Of a stretch of 64,000 nt of DNA, positions 47,020 to 59,226 are shown one piece after another. The stretch's first letter is position 1. The number at the start of each line of letters is the position of its first letter. The notes below the pieces were generated by a model that saw nothing but the letters and a program-made list of their open reading frames with translations, was not told where the DNA came from and ran no database searches. Made by a program: the position numbers and the translations under genes. Source of the stretch: Burkholderiales bacterium (GTDB lineage Bacteria > Pseudomonadota > Gammaproteobacteria > Burkholderiales > UBA6910); assembly GCA_026005015.1 (NCBI GenBank), contig BPKG01000001.1:935501-999500 (forward strand), in the 5' to 3' direction.

Positions 47020-49907
47020 CACTGGCACGCCTCGCATTCCGGGTTGTCGAGCGCACAGAACCCGGCGGCACCGGCGGCCGCCCGCGCTTCGCCGCCGCCG
47101 ACCGAGGCCGCGGGCACGGCGTTCAGCTGCCCCGGCTTGACGGTGGACTTCTCCGCGTGCGTCGCCCCGAGCGCGCGCAGGTAGTAGGTGGTCTTCAGCC
47201 CCCGAATCCAGGCGAGCTTGTAGGTCTCGTCGAGCATCCTGCCCGAGGCCCCCGCCATGTACAGGTTGAGCGACTGCGACTGGTCAATCCACTTCTGCCT
47301 GCCGCGCCGCCGCCTCGACGAGCCATTTCGGCTCGATCTCGAAGGCGGTCGCGTACAGGCGCCGCAGCTCCGGCGGAACGCGGTCAATGCGGCCGAGGTT
47401 GCCGTCGAAATACTTCAGGTCGGCGATCATCACCTCGTCCCACAGCCCCGGCGCGCTTCAAGTCCGCGACCAGGTACTCGTTCGACCACCGTGAACTCGC
47501 CCGAGAGGTTCGACTTCACGTAGAGATTCTGGTAGGTAGGTTCGATCGAGGCCGAGACGCCGACGATGTTGGCGATGGTCGCCGTGGGCGCGATCGCGAG
47601 GCAGTTCGAATTGCGCATGCCGTGGCGCGCGGATGCGCGCGCGCAGCGCCTCCCAGTCGAGCGTCGCCGAGCGGTCCACTTCGACGTAGCCGCCGCGCTC
47701 GGCAGCGAGCAGATCGAGCGTGTCCTGGGGCAGGATGCCGCGGTCCCACAGCGATCCGGCGAATGACGCGTACCGCCCGCGCTCCTCGGCCAGCTCGGTC
47801 GAGGCCCAGTAGGCGCAGTAGGCGACCATCTCCATCGAGCGGTCGGCGAACGCCACCGCCTCCTCCGAGGCGTACGGGATGCGCAGGGCGTGCAGGCAGT
47901 CCTGAAAGCCCATGATGCCCAGCCCCACCGGCCGGTGGCGCAGGTTGGCGTTGCGCGCCTTCTCGACCGCGTAGTAATTGATGTCAATGACGTTGTCGAG
48001 CATCCGCATCGCGGTGCGGATGGTTCGTTGCAGCCTTTCGGCGAAATCGAGGCCGCCGTCGGCCAGGTGCGCGACCAGGTTCACCGAGCCGAGGTTGCAG
48101 ACGGCGATCTCGCTCGGCCGAGGTATTGAGCGTGACCTCGGTGCACAGGTTCGAGCTGTGCACGACGCCGGCGTGCTGCTGCGGGCTGCGGATGTTGCAC
48201 GGATCCTTGAACGTGATCCACGGGTGCCCGGTCTCGAACAGCATCGAGAGCATCTTGCGCCAGAGCTGCACCGCCGGAATCTTCTTGAACAGCCGGATCT
48301 CGCCGCGCGCGGCCATGTCCTCGTAGCGGCAGTAGGCCTCCTCGAACGCACGACCGACCTTGTCGTGCAGGTCGGGAACATCCGAGGGGGAAAAGAGCGT
48401 CCAGTCGCCGCGTTCGCCATCACGCGCTTCATGAACAGATCCGGCACCCAGTTCGCCGTGTTCATGTCGTGCGTGCGGCGCCGGTCGTCGCCGGTGTTCT
48501 TGCGCAGCTCGAGAAACTCCTCGATGTCCAGGTGCCACGTCTCCAGGTAGGCGCACACCGCCCCCTTGCGCTTGCCCCCCTGGTTGACCGCGACCGCCGT
48601 GTCGTTCACCACCTTGAGGAAGGGCACCACCCCCTGCGAGCGGCCGTTGGTGCCCTTGATGTAGGCGCCGAGCGCCCGAACCGGCGTCCAGTCGTTGCCC
48701 AGTCCGCCCGCATACTTCGGCGAGCAGCGCGTTCTCCTTGATCGCCTCGTAGATGCCCTCCAGGTCGTCGGACACCGTGCTCAGGTAGCACGAGGAAAGC
48801 TGCGAGCGCAGCGTGCCGGAGTTGAACAGCGTCGGCGTCGAGCTCATGAAGTCGAAGCTGGAAAGCACTTCGTAGAACTCGATCGCGCGCGCCTCGCGGT
48901 CGGCCTCGCGCAGCGCCAGTCCCATCGCCACGCGCATGAAGAAGGTCTGCGGCATCTCGATGCGGCGCCCGTGGACATGCAGGAAGTAGCGGTCATACAG
49001 CGTCTGCAGGCCGAGGTAGCCGAACTTGAGGTCGCGCTCGGCGCGCAGCGCCCGCCCGAGCCGTTCCAGGTCGAACCGGCCAAGCTCCGGATCGAGCAGC
49101 TCGGCCTCGATGCCGCGCCGGATGAGGGCGGGAAACGCGCTGGCGTAGCGCGCCGGCATCTCGGCCTGGCTCACTTCCTCGCCGAGAACCTCGTGACGGA
49201 TGTTGTGCAGCAGCAGCCGCGCCGTCACGTAGCTGTAGGCCGGATCCTTCTCGATCAGCGCGCGCGCCGCCAGCACCACGGACTTGCGCACCTCCTCCAT
49301 CGGCACGCCGTCGTACAGGTCTCGCAGGACCGCGTCGCGGATCGCCTTGCGGTCCACCTCCGCGCCCAGGCCGGCGCAGGCCGAGGCGAGCAACGCATCG
49401 AGCGCCGCGAGATCCAGCGGCCGGCGGATGCCGTTGTCCACCACGTGCAGCGCGGGCGTTGCGGCGCCGTCGGCCCCGGCGCGCTCGCGCGCCGCCTTCT
49501 CGGCGCGGATGCGCGCCCGCTCCTCGCGGTAGAGCACGTAGGCGCGCGCGACGTCGTGCTCGCCCGAGCGCATCAGCGCCAGCTCCACCTGGTCCTGGAT
49601 GTCCTCGATATGGAAGGTGCCGCCCTGGGGCTGTCGCCGCATCAGCGCGCTCACCACGGCGCCGGTCAGCTCGGCGACCAGCTCGCGGATGCGGGCCGAC
49701 CCGGCGCCCTGGCTGCCGTTCACCGCGAGAAACGCCTTGGTCATCGCGACCGCGATCTTTCCCGGCTCGAAGCCCACCACGGCGCCGTTGCGCCGGATCA
49801 CACGTGTATTCGCGCGTAGGGCGAGTCCTGATGAAGCGAGGCGTCGGGTTCCCCCCCGGCGCCGGCGTCGCATACGAGCTGCGCTCTCCTTCGGTGACGA
49901 GTTGCAT
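47019..49907 (-). CDS. nrdA: Ribonucleoside-diphosphate reductase class Ia, alpha subunit, frame broken by indels
   Basis: The catalytic subunit that reduces NDPs to dNDPs. From ATG 49907 ([28 protein letters not shown] site upstream) it holds an N-terminal ATP cone ([20 protein letters not shown]), the active-site segment [58 protein letters not shown] and the C-terminal redox pair in [12 protein letters not shown]. At least eight single-base changes interrupt the frame, near 49,801, 48,718, 48,411, 48,117, 47,631, 47,487, 47,463 and 47,308. They sum to a multiple of three, giving about 960 residues. Protein conservation between breaks argues for sequence errors. Regulated by NrdR boxes upstream. 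Confidence 0.82.
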
Positions 49908-49978
49908 CCTGAATCTCCCCTCAATGCTCGACGTCTTCGTTCAATTTGTGGCCACCTTGTGCCGCGGTGTCCGTATGA

Positions 49979-50010
49979 ACACTATATTTTGTGGCCACTA
50001 TATCTTGTGC
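49979..50010 (-). promoter_or_regulatory. Tandem NrdR boxes upstream of nrdAB
   Basis: CACTATATTTTGTG (49980-49993) and CACTATATCTTGTG (49996-50009) each match the NrdR palindrome (ACACwATATaTwGTGT type). They abut with a 16-bp centre-to-centre distance, about 72 bases before nrdA. A degenerate third copy (TTTGTGGCCACCTTGTG) lies near 49,945. NrdR represses ribonucleotide reductase genes when dATP is high. Confidence 0.8.
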
Positions 50011-50234
50011 TCAATCTTTCTCCTGCCACCAATACTAGTGGACGATTTGCGGGAGCGCAACCCATTTTCGCTGGATGAAGGGACGGCGGGGGAAAGCGGA
50101 AATGGTCCTGCTCCGCCGGTGAGGGCCGGCGCGCTACATCGGCGGGGGTCCAGCGGGAATGGTGCGTTTCGGCCGCGCTCCACGCACGCCCCTCGGGAAG
50201 GGGGATGGACGGCGGTCGACGGCCGACCTGGAAT

Positions 50235-50798
50235 TCAATCCTTCTTGGCCAACCGCGCGCAGCAACCCCGGGCCGCGCGGTAGCGGGACCAGTCGAAACA
50301 GGGGCCGGGGTCGGTTTTGCGGCCCGGGGCGATGTCGGAATGGCCCACGATGTCCTCGATCGGATAGGCCGAGCGCAAGGCCCAGGTCAGGTCATCGAGC
50401 GCCCGGTACTGGGCTTCCTCGAAGGGAAGCCAGTCGCAGCCCTCGAGTTCGATCCCGATGGAGAAGTCGTTGCAGCGCTCGAGGCCCCGCCAGCGAGAGG
50501 CGCCGGCGTGCCAGGCGCGCTTGAGGCACGGGACGAACTGGATGACGGCGCTGTTGCGACGCAGCAGAAAATGGGCCGATACCTTGAGGCCGGCGATCTC
50601 CCGGTAATACGGATGGGCCTGGGGATCGAGCCGATTAGTGAAGAGCTCGACGATGCCGGGGCCCCCGAACTCGCCGGGGGGCAGGCTGATAGCGTGAATG
50701 ACCAGGAGCCGGATGGCCGTTCCCGGAGGGCGTTCATCCCAGTTGGGTGAAGGGATGTACTCGGCGCCCTCGGCCAGGCCTTTCTCGTCGATCCTCAA
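50235..50798 (-). CDS. ampD: 1,6-anhydro-N-acetylmuramyl-L-alanine amidase AmpD
   Basis: A 187-residue cytoplasmic zinc amidase that removes peptides from anhydro-muropeptides in cell-wall recycling. Zinc ligands are in VIHAISLPP (His), AWHAGASRW region and [17 protein letters not shown] (His and Asp). The start is a TTG at 50798 (encoding [20 protein letters not shown]) since no ATG lies between it and the pilR stop. If another start is used, the protein would differ only at the N-terminus. Confidence 0.88.
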   Translation of the reverse strand: MRIDEKGLAEGAEYIPSPNWDERPPGTAIRLLVIHAISLPPGEFGGPGIVELFTNRLDPQAHPYYREIAGLKVSAHFLLRRNSAVIQFVPCLKRAWHAGASRWRGLERCNDFSIGIELEGCDWLPFEEAQYRALDDLTWALRSAYPIEDIVGHSDIAPGRKTDPGPCFDWSRYRAARGCCARLAKKD

Positions 50799-50877
50799 GT
50801 CGCCCAGGTCTCTGTCGGGAGCGGGGCCCGGCGGGGCAGGGGCGGCGCGGCGAACGGCACCCGGCCCGGTCCTTCGC

Positions 50878-52256
50878 TCATTGGATCCCCAAGCGCTCCA
50901 TCCGGTAGCGCAGCGCGCGGAAGGTGATCCCGAGGAGCTTCGCCGCCGCGGTGCGGTTGAAACGGGTCTTTTCCAGGGCCTCCAGGATCGCCTCTTTCTC
51001 GACCCGGTCCAGGTATTCCTGCAGCGGCCACTTGCCCTCCAGGACGGGCGTCGCCTCGCCCGCACCGGCTGGCGGAGTGAGTTGCAGATCCGCCACCTGG
51101 ATCACTCCGCTGCCGGACAGAGCCACGGCCCGCTCCAGGATGTTTTCCAGCTCTCGCACGTTGCCCGGAAAGTCGTAGGCGGCGAGTGCCTGGACCGCCT
51201 CCGGCGACAACCGGCACGGCGGGACCGTCGCGGGTGAGCCGGGCGAGGATCGCTTCGGCGATGAGGGGCACGTCTTCGCGCATCTCCCGTAGCGCCGGCA
51301 TCTTGAGCTCGATCACGTTCAACCGGTAATAGAGGTCCTGGCGGAAGCGCCCCTCCTCCACGCAGCTCGCCAGGTTCTGGTGGGTGGCGCTGATGATGCG
51401 GACATCCACCGGCTCCTCCTGGGTCGAACCCACTTTACGCACCCGCTTCTCCTGAATCGCCCGCAGGAGCTTCACCTGCATCGCCAGGGGCAGATCGGCC
51501 ACCTCGTCCAGAAAGAGGGTTCCGCCGTTGGCCGCCTGGAAAAAGCCGTCCCGGTCGCTCTTCCGCCCCGGTAAAAGCCCCTTTGCGGTAGCCGAAGAAC
51601 TCGCTTTCCATAAGGTTTTCGGGGATGGCGCCGCAGTTGACCGGAACGAAAGGTTTGGAGCGCCGGGCGCTCGCCTCGTGGATGAGCCGGGCCGCCAGCT
51701 CCTTGCCGCTGCCGGACTCGCCGCTGATATAGACGGGCGCCTGGCTGCGGGAGAGCTTCTCGATCATCTCCCGCACCTGGGCGATGGCCGCCGATTCTCC
51801 GATCAGCCGCAGCGCCTCGGGCACGGTCTTGGCGGGCGCCTCCTTGGGCAGGCTCAAGGCCGACTTCACCAAGGTGCGCAGTTGGTCCAAGGACACGGGC
51901 TTGGCGAGGTAGTCGAAAGCGCCCGCCTTGAGGGCGGCCACCGCATTCTCGGTGCTGCCGTGGGCGGTGATCACCGCCACCGGCAAGTCGGCGCACTGGG
52001 CGGCGATGTGGCTGACCAGCTCCAGCCCCGTGCCGTCGGGCAGGCGCATGTCGGTGAGGCACAGGTCGAAGCTCCTTTGGGCGAGCCTTTCCTTCGCCTC
52101 GGCGAGGCTCGCTGCCCGCTCCACGTCGAGCCCCATGCGCAGCAGGGTGAGCTCCAGCAGCTCCAGGATGTCGGCCTCGTCGTCCACCACCAGCACCTTG
52201 GGCACCTGCCCCTCGCTAGAGCCGGATCGCGTCGCTCGCTCTTTGCGCTTTAACAT
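50878..52256 (-). CDS. pilR: Sigma-54-dependent response regulator PilR, frame broken by two insertions
   Basis: An NtrC-family activator. The ATG at 52256 follows an AGGAGGG site. The receiver domain ([19 protein letters not shown]; phospho-Asp in [10 protein letters not shown]) is followed by an AAA+ domain with Walker [18 protein letters not shown] and GAFTGA loop, then a Fis-type helix-turn-helix ([20 protein letters not shown]). Surplus bases near 51,562 and 51,222 shift the frame; removing both gives 458 residues. It overlaps pilS by 41 bases. Its usual target is pilA, not in this window. Confidence 0.85.
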
Positions 52257-53910
52257 GATCCCTCCTGCATACCACCCTGAAATGTCCCCCGTCGGCATCG
52301 AGACAGTCCAGCGTCGCCCCGTTGGCGTCGCAGATTTCGCGGGCGATGAAGAGCCCGAGCCCGGTGCCCGTCGGCGCCGTGGTGAAGAACGGCTCGAAGA
52401 GCTGGGCCCGCAGCTTTGGGTCGATGCCCGGACCGTCGTCGATCACGTCGAGGCACACCTGGTTGGGAGTGACCCCGTCCACGGCCCGCAGCCGCACGCT
52501 TCCGGGCGCCTTGCGGCAGTGCCGCCAGGCGTTGCTGCACAAATTCCACAATACCTGATTCAAATGGCCACGGTCAAAGCAGACGGTCCGGTCCGTATCC
52601 ACCTCGACGACGAAGGTCTCCTGGGGCACCCGCTGTCCGTGGCAGAACTCCTCCACGAAGGTGCGCAGAAACGGTTCGGGCCGGAACACCTCGGCGTTGA
52701 CCCGGTCCCGGCGGTTCAACTGCAGCACCTCCTTCACCATGCGCTCCAGGCGCTGGGTGTTGTCGCGAATGATGCTGAGCAGCCGCTGCTGGGTCGGGTT
52801 GAGGTCTCGCTCTTCCAGGAGCAGCTCCGCCGCATGGTTGATGGCGGAAAGGGGGTTGCGGATCTCGTGGGCGATGTTGGCGGTCAAGCGGCCGAGGGCG
52901 GCGAGCTTGAGCTGCTGGGCCTGGGATTGGACCCGGCTCATGTCCTCGAGAAAGAGCACCGCCCCGCCCTCGGCGCCGTCGCCGGTCGGCACGAAGCGGG
53001 TGCGCACCAGCCGGTTGGTGGAAGAGACCCGCAGCAGGTCGAAGCGGGTCTCCGGGTTTTCCCGCCACTGGCGCAGCCGCTCGCCGAGCACCGGCAGGAG
53101 CTGCCCGATCTCTATCCCCTGCCCGGCCCCAGGGACCAGGCCGAGTAGCCGTTCGGCTTGGGAGTTGCGCTGCAGGATCCGGCCGCCTCCGTCCAGGACC
53201 AGCACGCCGTCATGCATGTCCTGGATCACGAGCTGGTTGATCTGGGCCATGCTGGCGAGCCGCATCCCGTGCCGGCGGGCGAGCTCTTCGCTTTCCACTA
53301 CCCGCCGCGCCAGGGCATGGGCCAGCCAGGCCGTGGCGAAGTAGCCGACGCACAGGAGCCCCGTGGGGAAGAAATCGGCGCTGGAGCGCTCGCCGCTGAT
53401 CACCCCATAGGCGGCCTCGGCCAGCACCGCCATGCTGGCAAGGGAAGCGAAGAATAGCACCATCCGGCCCTGGGCGATCAGCCCGGCAGCCGCCAAGGTG
53501 GGCAGGAGCAGCAGGCCCAGGGCGCTGCGCATGCCCCCGCTGGCGTGGATCATCAAGGTAACGAAAAGCACGTCCGCCGCCACCTGGAGAGCGAGCTGCA
53601 CGGTGAAGCGGACCCGGCGCGCCCAGATCATGACGACGAAAAGCGCCGCGCTGGCGAGATAGCCGACTGCGGCGAACAGGTAGATCCGGCGGTTGGCGGA
53701 GGCCAGGATCAGGTCGGGGCCCAGCAGCAGCACCGCCCCCAGAAGGATAGCGCCGAGGGCGAGCCGGTACGCGTTGAAATAAGCGAGGGAACGCCAGAAA
53801 GGCGGGGGCGGGTAAGCCGTCGCGGCCGGCCCACCCGGGTCGGCCGATCCGGGTGGTTGCTCAGCCCCCGTGGAGGCGCCGGTGCTCTTCGCTGCAGTAG
53901 TGGCGCTCAC
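52216..53910 (-). CDS. pilS: Sensor histidine kinase PilS
   Basis: A 564-residue kinase with six hydrophobic segments (about residues 45-205), a PAS domain (around 240-330), the phosphoacceptor H-box LTANIAHEIRNPLSAINH and an HATPase domain with NAWRHC, DDGPGIDPKLRAQLFEPFFT and GTGLGLFIAREI. The N-terminus is a Thr/Pro/Ala-rich lead of about 40 residues. The gene overlaps pilR, its response regulator, by 41 bases and overlaps the preceding PP0621-family gene by 50 bases. Confidence 0.92.
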   Translation of the reverse strand: MSATTAAKSTGASTGAEQPPGSADPGGPAATAYPPPPFWRSLAYFNAYRLALGAILLGAVLLLGPDLILASANRRIYLFAAVGYLASAALFVVMIWARRVRFTVQLALQVAADVLFVTLMIHASGGMRSALGLLLLPTLAAAGLIAQGRMVLFFASLASMAVLAEAAYGVISGERSSADFFPTGLLCVGYFATAWLAHALARRVVESEELARRHGMRLASMAQINQLVIQDMHDGVLVLDGGGRILQRNSQAERLLGLVPGAGQGIEIGQLLPVLGERLRQWRENPETRFDLLRVSSTNRLVRTRFVPTGDGAEGGAVLFLEDMSRVQSQAQQLKLAALGRLTANIAHEIRNPLSAINHAAELLLEERDLNPTQQRLLSIIRDNTQRLERMVKEVLQLNRRDRVNAEVFRPEPFLRTFVEEFCHGQRVPQETFVVEVDTDRTVCFDRGHLNQVLWNLCSNAWRHCRKAPGSVRLRAVDGVTPNQVCLDVIDDGPGIDPKLRAQLFEPFFTTAPTGTGLGLFIAREICDANGATLDCLDADGGHFRVVCRRDHVKAQRASDAIRL

Positions 53911-54085
53911 CGCTCGAAAGGCTTTCGCTGCGGGGAACGTGAATGCCGCAATGGGCGCAACGCACCATGTCTTCCACGGCGGGCCCCCGGCTTGGGGAGG
54001 AGGGGCGCTCCACGTGCTTGCGGTAGGCCTTGAGGATCCAGAAAACGACCAGGACGACGAGCGCCACCAGGAGCAGCTTGCCCAC
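53861..54085 (-). CDS. PP0621 family protein
   Basis: A 74-residue protein with one N-terminal transmembrane helix (MGKLLLVALVVLVVFWILKA) and a C-terminal zinc-ribbon-like pattern: MVRCAHCGIHVPRSE then HYCSEEHRRLH. It belongs to the PP0621 family, common beside pilS in betaproteobacteria. It overlaps pilS by 50 bases on the same strand, implying co-expression. Function is unknown. Confidence 0.85.
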   Translation of the reverse strand: MGKLLLVALVVLVVFWILKAYRKHVERPSSPSRGPAVEDMVRCAHCGIHVPRSESLSSGERHYCSEEHRRLHGG

Positions 54086-54261
54086 CCGTCACGTCCCTCC
54101 GCCCGGAGGTTTTCCGGGCTGCCCGGCAGCCCAAACGGTGTTAGCCATCATGCCTAAAAGCTCGCCCGCTCGCCGCGCGCCCCGTTCCCGGCGGGTCATC
54201 CGGTTGCCCTCGAGAGCGCCGCCTCCCCAGCGCCGCGGGACCGGCAGAAGCAAAAAGGAAA

Positions 54262-54338
54262 TGGTCGGGGTGAGAGGATTTGAACCTCCGACACCTGCGT
54301 CCCGAACGCAGTACTCTACCAGGCTGAGCTACACCCCG
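54262..54338 (-). tRNA. tRNA-Pro (anticodon CGG)
   Basis: The minus strand folds into a standard tRNA: acceptor CGGGGTG pairs with CACCCCG, D-arm TAGCTCAGCCTGGTAGAG, anticodon loop TTCGGGA (CGG), and T-arm GGAGGTTCAAATCCTCT. CCA is encoded. It reads CCG codons, frequent in this GC-rich genome. Confidence 0.95.
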
Positions 54339-54446
54339 AAGCGATCAACGAATCAACCGCCCTCCCCGCCTTCATCCGGGCGTGCTTAGTTTTTTCACCG
54401 CGTGCCGCTTTCCGGCGGGAGACCGGCCGGTAATACGGCTAATACG

Positions 54447-55410
54447 CTAATACGTTCGCGTCACCGCAAAATCGGTTAATTGTAGCAGACATTCCTTGTA
54501 GCGCGTGGGCGCGAGGGGCTCCAGCATGGCCGCGGCGAGGCAGGATTCTGCGGCGGCTCGCGCCCGGGTGTACTCGAGGGCCCCGGTTTCTCGGATGGTG
54601 CGCAGGACCGACGGGAACTCTTCGGTGCCCCCCCTCTCGATGGCGGCGCGAATCAGGGCTGCCTGCTCGGGGGAACCCGCGCGCATGGCGTGGATCAGGG
54701 GCAGCGTGGCTTTGCCCTCGGCCAGGTCGTCCCCCAGGTTCTTGCCGGTCTCGTGCAGGTCGCCGGAGTAGTCGAGCACGTCGTCGATCAGCTGGAACGC
54801 CGTGCCCAAGTGCATGCCGTAAGCGGCCATCGACTGCTCGCTCCGGGGCTCGACCCCGCCCAAGATGGCCCCCAGCCGGCTCGCCGCCTCGAACAGCTTC
54901 GCCGTCTTGAGCGTGATCACCCGCAGGTAGCGTCTCGTCACGTGTCGGATCGTGGCAGTTCATGAGCTGCAGCACCTCGCCCTCGGCGATGCGCGTTGGT
55001 CGCGTCCGAGCACCCGCATGACGGCCATGCTGCCTACGGCCACCATCATCTGGAAGGCGCGCGAGATAGAGGAAGTCGCCCACCAGCACGCTGGCGGCGT
55101 TGCCGAACAGGCGTTGGCGGTGGCCGGCCGCGCCGCAGCGCTGACTCGTCCACCACGTCGTCGTGCAGCAGGGTGGCGGTATGGATGAACTCCACCACCG
55201 CGGCGAGCTCGTGGTGGTCGGTGCCGGGTAGCCGCACGCCCGCGCCGACAGGATGAGGCCAGCGGGCCGCAGGCGCTTGCCGCCGCTCTGGACGATGTAC
55301 TCGCTCACCTGCCGGATCAGGGGGACGTCGGAGTGCAGTCGCTGCCGGATGACCCGATCGACGGCGTTCAGGTCCTCTTTGGCGAAATCGCGGATGGCTT
55401 CGATGGGCAT
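54447..55410 (-). CDS. ispB: Octaprenyl/polyprenyl diphosphate synthase, frame broken by indels
   Basis: A trans-prenyl diphosphate synthase that makes the quinone side chain. The start at 55410 reads [20 protein letters not shown] and GGKRLRPA. After a frame change at about 55,225 come [18 protein letters not shown] (first Asp motif) and, through several more breaks between 55,135 and 54,945, [14 protein letters not shown]-like, [15 protein letters not shown] and [20 protein letters not shown]. The last part has the second Asp motif [13 protein letters not shown] and ends FAVTRTY. At least six single-base shifts lie within 300 bases. The corrected protein would be about 320 residues. Confidence 0.82.
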
Positions 55411-55511
55411 GCCGGCGGCGAGAAAAGGGGCTCATGGTAGGAACGGGCCTCCCCCAGTGTCAAGGCGAACGGCACGGGGGCCGGAAAGCTCCGGCCGGCC
55501 GCTTCTTTCCT

Positions 55512-55540
55512 TTGACCGCACAGCTTTTCCTGGATAAAAT
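55512..55540 (+). promoter_or_regulatory. Promoter of rplU-rpmA
   Basis: TTGACC (55512-55517) and TAAAAT (55535-55540) are spaced by 17 bases, 36 bases before the rplU ATG. This is a good sigma-70 promoter suited to a ribosomal protein operon. Confidence 0.7.
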
Positions 55541-55576
55541 TTATCATTTTGAAAAAACAGGCTTTCGGAGATTTCC

Positions 55577-55897
55577 ATGTACGCTGTGGTGAAGACCGGC
55601 GGCAAGCAATACCGGGTCTCTGCGGGGGACAAGCTCTTGATCGAAAAGCTCCCGGCGGAGGCCGGCAGCCAGGTGGTGCTCGACCAGGTCCTGCTGGTGG
55701 CCGACGGCGACCAGGTCAAGACCGGCACGCCCCTGGTCCCGGGCGCGGCGGTGAAGGCCACTGTGCTCGGCCAGCGCAAGGGAGAGAAGATCAAGATCTT
55801 CAAGCTGCGCCGGCGCAAGCATTACCGCAAAACCCAGGGCCATCGACAGACCTACACCGAGATCCGGATAGACGGGATCGAGGGGCTTAGCAGCTAA
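55577..55897 (+). CDS. rplU: 50S ribosomal protein L21
   Basis: A 106-residue protein starting [18 protein letters not shown], with the [21 protein letters not shown]21 signature near the C-terminus. It binds 23S rRNA. It is the first gene of rplU-rpmA and is followed by rpmA after 15 bases. The length is near the 103 residues usual for the family. Confidence 0.97.
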   Translation: MYAVVKTGGKQYRVSAGDKLLIEKLPAEAGSQVVLDQVLLVADGDQVKTGTPLVPGAAVKATVLGQRKGEKIKIFKLRRRKHYRKTQGHRQTYTEIRIDGIEGLSS

Positions 55898-55912
55898 ACC
55901 AGGAGTTCCCAC

Positions 55913-56170
55913 ATGGCACACAAGAAAGCGGGCGGCAGCTCCAGAAACGGGCGCGAATCGGAATCGAAACGCTTGGGGGTCAAGCGGTTCGGCGGACAGC
56001 AGGTGAACGCCGGCGAGATCATCGTCCGGCAGCGGGGCACCCAGGTGCATCCCGGGGAAAACGTGGGTATGGGCCGGGACCACACCCTTTTCGCCAAGGT
56101 GGCGGGCCGGGTGCAATTCGTGGTGAAAGGCCCCCTCAAGCACAAGACGGTGAGCATCATCCCGGCTTGA
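55913..56170 (+). CDS. rpmA: 50S ribosomal protein L27
   Basis: An 85-residue protein starting [20 protein letters not shown], the canonical L27 N-terminus that reaches the peptidyl transferase centre. It includes [21 protein letters not shown] strong terminator lies 83 bases downstream, before obg. Confidence 0.97.
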   Translation: MAHKKAGGSSRNGRESESKRLGVKRFGGQQVNAGEIIVRQRGTQVHPGENVGMGRDHTLFAKVAGRVQFVVKGPLKHKTVSIIPA

Positions 56171-56252
56171 CCGGTGCCCTGCGGCTGGTGCGCCGCGGCC
56201 TGCCTCCCGAACCGGCCTGAACAGGGCCAACCGGAGGGCGCCGGCGCACGGG

Positions 56253-58482
<2,230 letters not shown>

Positions 58483-58484
58483 CC

Positions 58485-58616
58485 GCAGCAACACCCAATT
58501 GCTGCGAAGGCTAACCTGCGCCGCAGGTTAAGCGGGGCGGGGAAGCCAGCCCCGCGGCCGAAGCTACAATCTGGTTCTGCGTATCGCGGCAGAACCAAAT
58601 GGCGGCGAGGCTCGCC
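58485..58616. terminator. Cluster of five consecutive hairpins between proB and CNP1-like gene
   Basis: Five stem-loops follow each other: GCAGCAA 58485-58491 with 58499-58505; TAACCTGCG 58512-58520 with 58522-58530; GCGGGGC 58532-58538 with 58549-58555; TGGTTCTGC 58572-58580 with 58589-58597; GGCGA 58604-58608 with 58612-58616. The stretch 58,483-58,680 between convergent genes has no gene. No long T-run is seen. Confidence 0.5.
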
Positions 58617-58680
58617 TCCCGGTGCGCCGAGACCCCGGCTGAGGGCGAATGCCGCGCCGAAGCGCCCCCGGCGCGCCACC

Positions 58681-59226
58681 CTAGCGGGGGGCGTTGAGGG
58701 ATTCCGGATGGATGCCCGCCTTGAGGGCCGCCACGGCTTCCTCCCGGGTCCTGACCGGCGTCTTGCCCGGGCAGAAGAAATCGTAGTAGAGCACCCGCTG
58801 GTGCAGGGTCTGCCGGCGAGCCTCGATGGGGGTCCACTGGGGATTGCGCGCCTTGGACCAGACGCCTTCGCCCTGGCCGAAGGCGTAGCGCTTGAACTCC
58901 CGGGTGGCGCAGCGGATGCCTTCGAAGCTCACCGTGTCCGTCCCGTCCGATCCCCGCACCACCAGGGTGTAGCGCACCACCCCGTCCCGCCCCACGTGGA
59001 TAGAAGCCGCGTCCACGAAATAGCGAAACGAAAGAGTCGGCGCCACCTGGAACTCTATCAGGTCTTCCGGCTTGGGATGGGGAGGCAACCGGGCCTCCTG
59101 CTCGCTCCACGCCCGATCTTCCTCTTCCACGTACCCGTCCAGGCCGTAAAAGGTCTGAGCCCAGCCGGGAACCGCCAGGCCGGCGGCTAACAGGGCAGGC
59201 AAGCCTGTGCGGAAGAAGCGAATCAT
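58681..59226 (-). CDS. CNP1-like family protein, exported
   Basis: A 181-residue protein with a signal peptide (residues 1-23, LPALLAAGLAVPGWAQ). It matches the CNP1 (cryptic neisserial protein 1) family through VRYTLVVRGSDGTDTVSFEG, IRCATREFKRYAFG and ARNPQWTPIE. Two conserved Cys may form a disulfide. The ATG overlaps the DUF3501 stop by four bases (ATGA), so it is translated with the encapsulin-linked operon. Function unknown; it may be periplasmic. Confidence 0.85.
   Translation of the reverse strand: MIRFFRTGLPALLAAGLAVPGWAQTFYGLDGYVEEEDRAWSEQEARLPPHPKPEDLIEFQVAPTLSFRYFVDAASIHVGRDGVVRYTLVVRGSDGTDTVSFEGIRCATREFKRYAFGQGEGVWSKARNPQWTPIEARRQTLHQRVLYYDFFCPGKTPVRTREEAVAALKAGIHPESLNAPR

Noticed and set aside
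50011-50234. Possible small gene between the nrdA promoter and ampD
   Set aside because: The only short frames lack a ribosome site and conserved-looking sequence; I see nothing supportable here.
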